DNA of 42,744 bases from NCBI RefSeq assembly GCF_000485595.1, contig NW_014577195.1:188116-230859 (forward strand), written 5' to 3'. Under the pieces are notes generated by a model. That model was not told the origin of the DNA. It made no database searches and worked only from the letters and a program-made list of their open reading frames with translations. Shown piece by piece: positions 11,491-21,715 of this stretch. This stretch comes from Priapulus caudatus. Its lineage: Eukaryota; Priapulida; Priapulimorpha; Priapulimorphida; Priapulidae. Every line of letters begins with the position of its first letter. The first letter of the stretch is position 1. Both the position numbers and the translations under genes were made by a program.

Positions 11491-13120
11491 ATGGCGAGGA
11501 AGAGTACATTGTGACTGTGTTTATCTTCCATCGACCGTTTATATCACAGTCAATACTGTAACTTTACGTGCCTGTGTGCAAACATACTTTGATTTGCATG
11601 TTTGTGTTGCATTATTAAGGGTAAATATTGTTTCAAAGTAACAATGAAAATATACACAACATCGCCATCGAAAAATCATGGAAAGTGTTTTCAAATTTAA
11701 TATAGGTTTTCATGAAAAGTGCTTTATATGGCACTCTATCGCTTTGTATACACTCGTATCTACATGGGAATTCACCAGATCACCATATCTGTATCGCTCA
11801 AAGGAAGATTATGTATGCATTTTAGCAATTGATGGCACAGACGTTTGAAATCGTCTTCATAATGTAATATAATTCTAGACGTGATGCGGCCATGCAATGA
11901 TGCATGATGCCGAGGCGCGCTGAGGATTGACACTTTGTGTCTTTCAATCACAGCCTACGCCACACCAGAGTTTTATATTTTTAAATATGAGGACCCATTG
12001 GACCATGCACCAAATCACCTATCTCAGGAACTAGGGCATTCTGCTAGGCTAGAACGGTTTCCTACGATAGAGTTTTGCACAAATACGAAAATAACACGCT
12101 GTTTAGCGCACTGCGCTACGTCCTTCTGTTGCATTTTCGCATTTCCGTAATCAGAATAGGCCCCACCTTCTTCGTTGGTGTGCATGAATGGGGCGTCAAC
12201 GACGTGACGGCCGTTACTGCGTGTAGGTGTTTGGCGAGACTGTTTGCTTTTCGTAAATAATTAAAGGCCCGGCCGATGCATTTCGCACCGAAGTGGAAAA
12301 ATTAGGCATTTTTACCCGCTTTCGGAAGTGAACGAGATTCATTAAACATTGAAGTTTTTCTTAAAATTAAATAATTCCGAAAATCCATGACCGCGCTACT
12401 CGATTGTTTTAACCAATAAACGTAGCTGTGTGTGTGACGTCTTGCCCGCGCACTTTATGCTTGGCTTAGCGGGCCTCGAAATGGATATCGGAGGCACGCA
12501 CCTCGCAACACGCGTGTTTGTTTACATATAGCTTTGTGACATCAGGATGGGCGGTGTCGGGAGTTCTGCGATGATAACCTCGTAATTTCTCAGCATGTCT
12601 TAAGGTACATGGAACATTTTACCAATTTAGTGGTGTCAGTTAGTCACGGATATGTCACAGTAAGTACTAACCGTATATGTTTTACATACGTTCACCTATT
12701 TTGTACACAGGCGGTCGATCATTGTGAAAAATTGTGTGAAGATTTATTTTTATTGAGACGTTCCAAGTGCCTGTGCTTTCATCAGTCTTGTACGTCAATG
12801 CACGTGCGTCAAGAGCCATAAACTCAACACAATTTCATCTCTGCATGTTATTGTTTACGCCTGAATGCGTGATTGATCATGCAGGGAGGGGGTGCATGTA
12901 AGAGGGAGACATTTTCTTTGGGGTTCCGAAAAACACAATTCTACTTGACAATTTCATGGGCCATTTCAATTGGACGCTCTGCATAATGGACCCCCAACAA
13001 GCCCTTTGACTGACTAGTCAAGAAATTTAAAGGTCTGTATATTGCTCTTATTTAGCCGCCGATAGTTCTTATTTAGAACAAAGTCTTCATTGTTATCTTC
13101 TAAAACTACAGACCATTCGC
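11491..13120. other. No recognised gene
   Basis: The sequence is mixed, with moderate CpG near 12140-12600. Short open frames near 11935-12260 overlap in different frames and match nothing I know. Confidence 0.4.
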
Positions 13121-13125
13121 TGAAC

Positions 13126-13174
13126 GCTGTGGAGACGTGCGCCGCGCTTCGAATTTGGCGCACGTCTCCACTGC
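13126..13174. repeat. Perfect 15-bp hairpin
   Basis: GTGGAGACGTGCGCC at 13129-13143 pairs exactly with 13157-13171 around a 13-base loop. After one T-T mismatch, two more pairs extend the stem. It is GC-rich and lies at the start of a CpG-dense patch (13126-13270). Confidence 0.85.
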
Positions 13175-13571
13175 GGACAGTGCTTCATACTTAAACATCC
13201 CCGCGGTCGCGTGCGCATATCCCGCGGAACTGCGCGTCTCATCCGCGCAGCACTCAGGATCAACAGCAAAGCTGTGCCACGCAATCTTGTATCATGTCTC
13301 TCGATCTGGATATATGTACACAATTCTAGTGGGGTTTGACGTCATAGGCATTACCTTTTATGTCTGAAATAAATATCTAATTAATGTTATAAAACTCAAC
13401 TACAGTAGACCCAACTTAGAATAAGTTAACATTGTCTGAATTTACGATTTGATGCTGGTTACTCGTAACTTCAGACTGATATAAATTGCAGACTATTTTC
13501 TTGATTAATTGAGTCAATAAACTCCTGGATAAGGCTGAAGGCGTCATTAATCTGCTAATATTACTGAGCTG

Positions 13572-14370
13572 GTGCTGTTGCTACTGCTGCTGCTGCTGTG
13601 TGCTACTGCTCCTGCTGCTCCTGCTGACATTGCTGCTGATACTATATAGTCCGAGATTCCTCTAACCAATGCCCACACCGACGATTTTGGTGGATTTGGT
13701 GTGGGTTAGGTCAGAGCAACTACCACGCTACCAAATACGCTACTCTGTTGTTTCCCAAAATGCAGTTGGATGCACGATGGATGGCCGATGCATGTTGGAG
13801 GGAAATTGTAATATAGCAACAATTTTTCAAATCGAAATACGACTAAGGTAAAAGAGTACAAGTGCACTTACCAACGCGAGCAAGCATATAAGTTATCCAG
13901 TTTTCGATCTATGTGCGTCAGATCTTGATTGATAGCCCCAATTGTGAGTTTGGAGCGATGAAACAGCGATCCCGGGGGATCGGGAGAAAATTCCACGTTA
14001 TTTGTATAGGCCAAGTTGCTTCTGACCTAACCTACACCAAATCGACCAAAATCGTCGGTGTGGGCATAATTGGTGCAGAGGAATCTCTGGACTACCTGAT
14101 ACTGGCTGCAACTCACTGCTGTTAGCTCACTGCTGCTGCTGCGCTACTGCTGCTACTGCGGGCTACTGCTCGCTAACTTGCTGCTCTACTGCTGGCTAGC
14201 TACTGGCTGCTACTACTACTGGCTACTGGCTGCTGCTGGCTAACTGCATGCTACTGCTACATGCTGGCTGGTGGTGGTGGTCGGTCCGTCGTGTGCGTGG
14301 CGGTGCTACTACTGCTGCTGCTGCTGATACTACTTGGGCTACTGCTGCTACTATTGTGACTGCTGGGACC
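13572..14370 (+). repeat. CTG-rich trinucleotide region, split by a transposon
   Basis: CTGCTGCTG-type sequence occurs at 13572-13643 and again at 14096-14370, mixed with CTACTG and CTGGCTA. The inverted-repeat element at 13644-14095 sits exactly between the halves. Confidence 0.8.
13644..14095. mobile_element. 452-bp inverted-repeat element with 8-bp target duplication
   Basis: The arms are about 75 bp, sharing GAGATTCCTCT, TGCCCACACCGACGATTTTG and GGTTAGGTCAGA with few mismatches (left 13646-13725, right 14015-14093). CTGATACT lies directly outside each end (13636-13643 and 14096-14103). An 8-bp duplication fits hAT-like insertion, but the TAGTCC ends are not a typical hAT terminus. The interior has no convincing gene. 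Confidence 0.82.
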
Positions 14371-14436
14371 GGTGTTGCTACTTGCTATTGTTGTTTTTGT
14401 ATTTTTTGCTGCTGCTAAGTTTTGGTTTATAGTAGT

Positions 14437-14545
14437 TGTTGTTTGTCGTCGTCGTTGTTGTTGTCGTCGTTGTTGTTGTTGTTGTCGTCGTTGTTGTTGT
14501 TGTTGTCGTCGTCCGTTGTTTGTTATTGTCGTCCGTTGTTACTGC
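14437..14545 (+). repeat. (TTG/TCG)n trinucleotide tract
   Basis: Runs of TTG are broken regularly by TCGTCG. Apparent polyvaline, polythreonine or Cys/Arg translations are artefacts of the repeat. Confidence 0.9.
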
Positions 14546-14624
14546 TGCTGCTCGCGACGCTACAAATAAGAAATGTGTATTGTTTGCACCAGTCACACAG
14601 CCACGCGTGCACGCGCGTGTACAT

Positions 14625-14731
<107 letters not shown>

Positions 14732-15750
14732 AGGTCTGTGCGTGCTCTGCACGCTCATGGTTATCCTCGTCTATAGATCGACTCTCACTGTCTAGCGTCT
14801 GTAACTGTGAGCTACAGACATTCAATTAGCTCGCCAATCAGGCGGCAGCGCACTAAGAGCGCACGGACGCACGCTAACATACGTAAACGACAAGGTTGGT
14901 TTGGAGTGACTCGTAAGAAATAGCTATAGCTATAAATTATGACACTAAGAGTATTTCTATACGCGGATTAACAGCATATACTCTGCTGCTAACATGCTGC
15001 CAATATGCTGCGTATATTCTATACGCTGACATACAGCATACAGTTGTTGCTAAAAAGCAGCGGTTCCCCATAAATTTTTCGCATGCAATTTTAGCAAAGT
15101 TGCTGTAATTCTAATGGCGCCAGTTGTCTCTTCAACCCTGTGTGCCTCACACATTCACGTACGCTACTCTAGCTCGGCATCGTCGTACAGGAGAAAAGAG
15201 GCTATAGCTAGGTGCTCATGGCTCCAAGCCTTCGCACACACTAGCAGCAGAGTCACAGCCTGCTTGATTGCCTGTCGCTAAAGAATGATAATTGAAATTT
15301 CAATTTCCCTTTTCAAAGTCAGATAATTATCTTTATTTCTTGTCGGAATTGTAATTTGTAACATAAGTGACGTCTTTCACAGCGCTGCCACATCACCCGC
15401 AGCCATCTTCGCTCACTCGACATCATCTAGTCTCTAATGCACTCCCGATTTTTGCACAAGCCGGCACGACTGCAGTAATAGATCAAACGCACTGCACGTA
15501 ATCATCTTTACATAATCATCGCGACGATGACACAGGCTGTTGCTAGGGGAGGCGCGCGGCATGACAGTGGTATGGAGACAAAGCAAAATACAATAGACTG
15601 ACTTGCAGACTGAAGTTGAGCCAGATAAATTGCATCACTGAATCACTCGTGCACAACTTGTGTGTTCTGTATTCGTTTGTGTTTGCATGTGCATGTGTCC
15701 TACCTAACGATGTGTGTGCATCGCACATGCATGTAAACTTTGTTCGTGCA
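14732..15750. other. No recognised gene
   Basis: A TAGCTATAGCTATA run near 14921 and scattered CATGCTGC and TATGCTGC motifs near 14990-15050 are the only structures seen. Confidence 0.4.
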
Positions 15751-15945
15751 TGCGTAGGTGTGTGTGCGCGTGTGTGTGTGTGTGTGTGTGTGCGTGCGTG
15801 TGTGTGTGTGCTGGCGTGCGTGTGCTGTGCGCGCGCGGCAGTGGTGCGTGTGCACGTGTAGCGTAGTGTGTGTGTTATGCGTGCGCGCGTTGGCGTGTGC
15901 TGCGTGCGTACGCGTGTGCGTGGCGTGCATGTTTGCGTGCGCGAA
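15750..15945 (+). repeat. (GT)n and GCGTGTG-rich tract
   Basis: A GT dinucleotide run mixed with GTGCGCGT variants, alternating purine and pyrimidine throughout. Such sequence can adopt Z-DNA. Confidence 0.9.
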
Positions 15946-16340
15946 TGAAGTTCAATTTAGATTACGAATTACACCTTATACCCCACTGGCACGTTGACCT
16001 TTGCCGCATTTATTCTTTATGTGTGTGATATGTTAGATACTGTGATTATCTTCTTATATATTAGGTTATCTACTGTTCTGTTCATTGCCGTTTTCTAGCA
16101 ACCGTTAGTATTGTGCTTCTATATTCAATATATTAATACTATTCAATTCAGTTATTCAATTACAAGTTACTGAGTAAATTGGGGCTCATCCAGCAGGCTA
16201 ACGTGTTTATTCCCTAAAATAGATGCCCCCTCATTAATGACTCTCGTGGCATTAGTTTTACTGCGCAGGTAAAGAGTTATCCCCTCGTTGCTATGACGAT
16301 ATGACGCGCCTTATGTTGTTATTCTGTTATAATTATTGTA
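15946..16340. other. No recognised gene
   Basis: AT-rich sequence with no motif seen. Confidence 0.4.
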
Positions 16341-16873
16341 TCCCCCGCGACGAAGTCGGCGGGGATACCTATGGTTTCCATGTCTGGCCCAGCCGCCGCC
16401 GCTCGGGTCCGCCGCAGAGAATTTCCTTCCGTTCTGATAACTCGACCGCCTAAATTGCCAGCGTGACCCAAACATGGTCTAGCTTACACCAATCTTGGGG
16501 AGAGAGGTGCGCAGCGTAGCCACAAACCAGCGTCATTGCCACCTTTATTTGACATTGGACCTGACCAATGACCTTCATCATATTTTCCCTGCGGCTCTAA
16601 ACGTCGGCCCTAATCTGACCTAGCGCGAGGCAAACTTCGTAATGACTTTACACATCTTGGGGAGAAGGTGTGTTGCGTACCAAAACCGCCTAAGGCAACC
16701 AATCTTTAACAATACTTTGCACATCTCAGGCAATTAAAGACAGTTGTGTAACAAACCTTTGTCTTTGGACTTATTTAAACTTTACCTACCTTCTATGTTC
16801 CTTACAGAGATATTCAGTTCATACTAGATCACTGGGGGACTCCATGTAATGTTGCGACAACTGCCATTTCTAG
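16341..16873 (+). mobile_element. Helitron-like non-autonomous element, short copy
   Basis: It starts TCCCCCGCGACGAAGTCGGC after an A and ends TTTCTAG before a T, as in the copy at 2236. The hairpin near the end is GTTG-CGA-CAAC. It has only about two internal units and is more diverged. The shared tail GCGACAACTGCC-TTTCTAG in two unrelated places shows the true 3' end. Confidence 0.6.
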
Positions 16874-16902
16874 TTATGGCGTTGTTGTTTCGGTAGCAAC
16901 TA

Positions 16903-18198
16903 CAGTAAACCCGCAGTATTAAGAACATAGATTTGTCGCAAAGTAGGCCTCATATTTCTTATATAAAGTGTGCTTACTGAAAAAATGGAGGCATCACGGT
17001 ATGCTTAAAATAGGGTTCCTTAAGGCATGAATATTTCCCATCGAGATATATTGCACACAAAGGACGAATGTCTACAGTAACTGCAGGCCTTGTGTGAGTT
17101 TTTAATAAGTAGCATTTACCTTATAGCGCAAAACGCGTATTAGTTTGTCGGCCATATCACATGCTAATTACTAGAAATGTCTATTGAAATCCGTAATTTG
17201 GTAATCTGGCGGACCAAGACGCTAAATTTTATTGCCACACAAAAAATAAGTCCATTGATTTCGGTTCGGTGACGCACATGTGCTACAGGTATGTTTGAGC
17301 GCCTGAATGTTGTCCTAGTAAAATTGTTTGCTAGTGGTTATTATTTGCCTAGTCTGCCACATTATTAATAAGTGTTCTTGTAAATCCTCAAGATCTTGCG
17401 TATATCTCATTTATTCGCCAGAATCCAAGAGTAAAAACCATAAACGTACAGGAATGCGCACTCAGACGCACAAAGATCGCAAATCACGTGACGGCGAGCA
17501 ATTACGTGCGAAAAATGTTCCGGTGGCATATAATCTGTATGACACGCCTCGCCGTTACGGCCGTCATAGAGCCGCATACGCGTGGTTGAAACTGCTCAAC
17601 AACGGATTTAATTTGACCGCGATTTCAATTGGATATTTCTTAGTAACGCAGCAGTGAATTGGGAGCAAAGCTAATACGGCGTTTGGCTATAAGGTATTGT
17701 AACTTATTAACAGGTACGCAAGGTGCCGTTATTGTGTAGCATTCGTTAAAATTGCATAATCAATGGTCATCTTATGCCTTTAATTGTTTCTAACTTTTAA
17801 TATGTATAAGCTGTATATTGATTCGGCAAATTGTGTTTAAAAATTTTCTTACAAGGATCGCAATTTTTTGCTAATTAATACCCATGATGGGCTAGCAGTT
17901 AAGTTTTTCGCGTGCTTACTCCATCCCTGTATGATACAGTATGTATCCAAGGAAACAAACAATATGCAAAAAGATGATTGCGTGCCAACACAAAAGGTGT
18001 GCTACATATCATCGTATTGTTGAGCTTCGTCTTTTTTATTTTAACTGTGTTTCTTTTTAAGTCTTCAATCTGCATGGAAAATTAAGAACGCTACTTTAAA
18101 ATTCTAGCCTAAAACCAGGTTCTTATGTAAAGGGGTCTAAATGGGGAATTTTAGGCCTAACAGGTTCTTAAAAATCTGATGTTCTTATACGCGGGTTT
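16903..18198. mobile_element. 1.3-kb inverted-repeat element, pogo/Tigger-like start
   Basis: The left end is TA-CAGTAAACCCGCAGTATT followed by AAGAACA, GATTT and AGGCCT. The right end carries the complement: AGGCCT near 18152, AAATCTGATGTTCTT and ATACGCGGGTTT at 18198. Over the first 21 bases the arms differ by two missing bases. Pogo/Tigger elements usually start CAGT after a TA. The right end lacks the matching ACTG-TA, so it is decayed or the boundary differs. Confidence 0.5.
17453..17657 (+). CDS. Unrecognised 67-codon ORF
   Basis: From ATG the frame encodes MRTQTHKDRKSRDGEQL, NVPVAYNLYDTPRRYGRHRA and WLKLLNNGFNLTAISIGYF, then stops. The frame is open upstream to at least 17328. It is CpG-rich compared with its surroundings, is rich in charged residues, and reads like a real protein. 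It lies inside the 1.3-kb inverted-repeat element, so it could be a transposon accessory gene, a transposase remnant or a captured exon. I recognise no domain, and no poly(A) signal or intron is evident. Confidence 0.3.
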
Positions 18199-18350
18199 TT
18201 CCTTAAGCGACGCGCAGGTGTTTGAATCGAACGGATGGACTGATATTCCAGGACATGCTTTGATACCAGTGGTACTGGTGGAGGGCTGGCTCCTGTTACA
18301 TAGAAGCTTGAAACCCGCACCTACTGCGCGTTTTCCCGAATCAACGTCTC

Positions 18351-18665
18351 ATGTCACACGTGTACGTGCATTCGTGGATGAAACAGGATTTGTATGAAGC
18401 CACGTCGCGTCGCACTAAAGACCAAGACGCTCGTGTGAATTATCGTCGCGTTAGACAAATGAGAACTAAAGTCTACGGGTCGTTGCTGTTGACTAGGCTG
18501 CTAAGCGTGCAAATGACCGGAGCGCAATTTAGGGATGCCGGTGAATTCGTCAAGAGAGCGATTTTCGGTTGGCTTTCCGCAGCCGTCGCAAATGGACATA
18601 ATTTGCTGCGGCGTCTATGTTGTCAGCGTGTCTGCAGCAAAAATAAATGGAATGAAATCACATGA
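18351..18665 (+). CDS. Unrecognised 104-codon ORF
   Basis: This ATG-started frame encodes DLYEATSRRTKDQDARVNYR, KVYGSLLLTRLLSVQM, FVKRAIFGWLSAAVANG and NLLRRLCCQRVCSKNKW. It is basic, with a mildly hydrophobic middle and Cys near the end. CpG and codon pattern resemble the frame at 17453 and differ from the AT-rich flanks. An overlapping frame at 18179-18397 is also open. It begins just outside the right arm of the inverted-repeat element. No family is recognised; it could be a lineage-specific gene, an exon, or chance. Confidence 0.3.
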   Translation: MSHVYVHSWMKQDLYEATSRRTKDQDARVNYRRVRQMRTKVYGSLLLTRLLSVQMTGAQFRDAGEFVKRAIFGWLSAAVANGHNLLRRLCCQRVCSKNKWNEIT

Positions 18666-19292
18666 AACGCCAATTATGTCAGGAAGAAATGGTGTCTGAG
18701 CGTTTTCCCGCGTACATCTGCGTGGAAAGCACTGTATTTAAAGCTGTTTGAGCGCAGCATGGTTTCTTTAACGTTCGGTCCCATTAATAATGCAGCATCA
18801 CATTCTCATCATTGGCTCTCTTTCTTCCCGTCTGTCTTTCTTCCCCCCCCCTCTCTTCTCCCTTTTTCCGCTCCCCCTCTCTCTTATCGTCATAATAATA
18901 ACAATAATAATAATAGATAATGTAATAATAAATTAATGATAATAATTATTCAACAAGATTCACCGAGCCTGAGGCGAATAACGGTTTTAGTATCATCGCC
19001 CAAGTGATTATAGGAAATAAACCGATAATTGTAACCGATAGGATACTGTAAAATTAGATGTAAACAAGTGTCGGCAACCATTTTGTGGTACCTCAAATTG
19101 GTACATTTCGGCAAATTTTGCCCCCAACAAACTCAACATATACCGTTAGGAAAACGGTAAACAAACCTTGTTGAACAGACTTTAGCCCAGAATTTACCCT
19201 GAGTCTCAAAACTTCTAATTTCACGTTCGAATCAACGGTAAAGAATTGTAATCTTTAGTTCCTGTACGACTGGGGTAATATAGACTGCCCCT
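18666..19292. other. No recognised gene; polypyrimidine and ATA-rich tracts
   Basis: A C/T-only tract covers about 18818-18890 and is followed by (AAT)n-like sequence to 18950. Nothing else was seen. Confidence 0.5.
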
Positions 19293-19301
19293 GTTTAATT
19301 T

Positions 19302-19766
19302 GGGTGTTGCTATCCCCCGGGCGTGGAGGGAGGGTCACGTGATACAGTTGACGTATACTGCAAAATCATTACTCATGCGGTAACGCTAACTCCAACACCT
19401 CCAACGATAACCATAACACTAAACTGAACATATGTATATCGGAGCGCTTTATATAGGGGGTGTGATCCACAAAAATTAATCTATGGTGTGGGGACAGATA
19501 TCATGATGCAAAAACCCTAACCCTAACCCTAACCCTATCCCTATCCCTATCCCTAACCCTAATCCTAACCCTAACCCTAACCCTAACCTTAACCTTAACC
19601 CTGACCCTAACCCTAATCCTAACACTATCCTAACACTAGTGCTGCCACGTTGCGGTAACCTCCCTCCACGCCCGGGGGATAGCATTACCCAATCCTAACA
19701 CTATCCTAACACTAGTGCTGCCACGTTGCGGTAACCTCCCTCCACGCCCGGGGGATAGCATTACCC
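19302..19766. mobile_element. 465-bp inverted-repeat element with a telomere-like core and 9-bp target duplication
   Basis: The left arm GGGTGTTGCTATCCCCCGGG continues CGTGGAGGGAGG. The right arm is its near-perfect complement, ending GATAGCATTACCC at 19766. The 9-mer GTTTAATTT lies directly outside both ends (19293-19301 and 19767-19775). The core holds a CCCTAA array. The right terminal 76 bases are duplicated in tandem (19615-19690 and 19691-19766), so there are two right ends. The 9-bp duplication fits Mutator-like insertion. No transposase is present. Confidence 0.88.
19514..19620 (+). repeat. Interstitial telomere-like (CCCTAA)n array
   Basis: About 18 hexamers, mostly CCCTAA with CCCTAT, CCTTAA and CCTGAC variants. 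The array lies between the arms of the surrounding element rather than at a chromosome end. Confidence 0.92.
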
Positions 19767-20097
19767 GTTTAATTTCTAATTAGGTAGTGCCTCGCCATCT
19801 GTTGGAAATCAGAGTAACAAAAACCAATAATAAGCTTGAATTTAACTACCTACCTTTAAATAGTTTAACTCTAAATTTTGTCACATCTTTGGTACTTTTG
19901 GGGACAGCATTTTCTTTAAATTTGTCAATTTCGGCTTCCGTAACATGCATTTACAAATCTTGGCGCCACTACAATGTAAACCCTAGAGGTAATTATCGAA
20001 AAATAATCACCTAGGTCTCGACCAATCAGCGCGCAGGATTTCCTATAATCACTCGGGCAATTATACTAATAATCATTATCATCAGTAGCAGCAGCAG

Positions 20098-20154
<57 letters not shown>
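20098..20154 (+). repeat. (CAA)n microsatellite
   Basis: About 19 uninterrupted CAA units up to the left end of the adjacent inverted-repeat element. Confidence 0.95.
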
Positions 20155-20156
<2 letters not shown>

Positions 20157-20546
20157 GTGTTCGAAATAAGGAAAAAAAAATTGTCCGGCGGACAAGCTAA
20201 CGGTACAAGATATTTTGCTTGTCCTGCCAAATTTTTCCTTGTCCTGATTAATAACATGGAAATATAATAAATGTGTAATACATTAAATCAAATAAAATTT
20301 TAGACCCAATACAACCGGAAATCAGTGACGAATTTCGTCGAGTTGTATCTAAAAGACGAATCGAAGATACGAAACGGACTGCAAAAATGGCGGCGGCCAG
20401 CGATGGTAGAAAATGATACAAAAATTGCTCTAAAAAGTTGCTCTATAAAAAGCTGCTTGTCCACCGGACATTAGCTACTGGACCTACTTGTCCTCCGTGG
20501 AAATGGACAAGTGAGGACAAACGGATAGCCCGTATTTCGAACACTG
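20155..20546. mobile_element. 392-bp hAT-like MITE in a trinucleotide repeat
   Basis: The ends are CAGTGTTCGAAATA and its complement, a hAT-like CAGTG terminus. Subterminal GGACAAG and CTTGTCC motifs recur in both halves and may be transposase-binding sites. It lies between (CAA)n and (CAG)n, so a duplication cannot be read cleanly. The interior has no transposase. Confidence 0.75.
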
Positions 20547-20549
20547 ACA

Positions 20550-20697
20550 ACAGCAGCAGCAGCAGTAGTAACAGCAGCAACAGCAGCAACAGCAGCAACA
20601 GCAGCAACAGCAGTAGTAATAACAGCAACAGTAATAGCAGTAGGGGCAGTAGGAGCAGCAGTATAGCAGTAGTAGCAGTAGCAGCATGCAGCAGTAG
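20550..20697 (+). repeat. (CAG/CAA/TAG)n trinucleotide tract
   Basis: CAGCAGCAA units and variants. Open frames in it (polyserine, polyleucine, polycysteine) are repeat artefacts. Confidence 0.9.
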
Positions 20698-20764
20698 GAG
20701 CACCGGCTCCTCATGCAGTCTCTCTTACTTGTTAGTCATCTTCTGCCGTGAGCCGATACTGTAA

Positions 20765-21405
20765 TGACGTATATATCGAATTATTTAACCTAGTATAAAA
20801 CCTAGTTAGTATTAACTTAAGCAGCATAACGTCATAGGTTATTTTAGTCAAATAGCAGTCAAGGCAACAAGAGAAGGACGCCACCCAGCCATCCTAAGAA
20901 ACTGAGTTACTGGAACACGAGTAAAAGTTATCACCCACAATGACAGGTTGACATTTTAGCACCTAAACAAGGCCGAGAGAAACACGTCACAGTTTGATGT
21001 CGCATACCGACTCATGATAAACAATTAAACAACGAACACCGCCGACAAATATGAACTATGTGAACTATGGGGACATGAATCGAACTGCCGCGATTCCCAA
21101 GGACTTCTAGAAGCTTCTGCTGCTGTTTCCACGCCAGATTCAAGAAGTGTCCACAGCTTCTCACCTTCAGTTACCCATAAAAGTGTTGGAGATGACGACA
21201 CGTCTTGCACCACCATCGTCAACAACGCCTTGCATGACCACGCTCGGGCCACGCATGCCTCCAGATGCATAAATACCGACCGATTTGGACAGAAAGACGG
21301 AGACAGTTCCACGGTACCTGACAGTTCACGACGCTGTCAGCAACCGCACTGCTCTCACCCGCTCTCGCCACCGTCACCGTCGCCGCCGGATTCGTTCGAG
21401 TTGAG
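20765..21405. other. No recognised gene
   Basis: No motif or credible frame was seen. Confidence 0.4.
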
Positions 21406-21408
21406 GAC

Positions 21409-21452
21409 CTGCCTGCTGCCTGCTGCCTGCTGCCTGCTGCCTGCTGCCTGCT
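21409..21452 (+). repeat. Heptamer tandem repeat (CTGCTGC)n
   Basis: About six head-to-tail copies of a CCTGCTG heptamer. Confidence 0.9.
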
Positions 21453-21476
21453 ACTTATAGGTCGTAAGATATGAAC

Positions 21477-21511
21477 AGGAGTAGATAATAGGGCCTATTA
21501 TATCTACTCCT
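21477..21511. mobile_element. 35-bp palindrome flanked by 9-bp direct repeats
   Basis: AGGAGTAGATAATAGG and its complement, with a 2-base interruption on the right (TATTATATCTACTCCT), form a near-perfect palindrome. GATATGAAC occurs directly on both sides (21468-21476 and 21512-21520). The arm matches the MITE family at 781 and 1053. Confidence 0.65.
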
Positions 21512-21529
21512 GATATGAACCATTTGTAA

Positions 21530-21710
21530 AGCCCGCCGCACACGGTGAACTATCTGCTGAGCCAACGGCTCAGCAGATAGCTCAGCGTGTGCGCGCAGAT
21601 TCTGCACGATTATTGGCCTCGCGTGGCTGTGAGACCGATATCTATCGTATTTGATATTTGTGGCCACGCGAGGCCAGAAACTCAGCGTGTGCGGTCTCCG
21701 TGAGCCACAA
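21530..21710. repeat. Back-to-back hairpins in a repeat framed by CGCACACGG and GTGTGCGG
   Basis: Hairpin 1 has 14-bp arms, CTATCTGCTGAGCC and its complement (21550-21563 and 21567-21580), with a 3-base loop. Hairpin 2 has 14-bp arms, TGGCCTCGCGTGGC and its complement (21614-21627 and 21663-21676). CTCAGCGTGTGCG occurs after each. The block is probably a nested MITE. Confidence 0.75.
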
Positions 21711-21715
21711 ATATT

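Noticed and set aside
13399-13432. Solo TACAGTAGACCCAACTTAGA, like a pogo/Tigger left end
   Set aside because: No matching right end was found nearby, so an element cannot be defined.
20438-20764. Polyserine/polyasparagine and polyleucine frames
   Set aside because: Produced by the CAG/CAA trinucleotide tract and part of the adjacent MITE.
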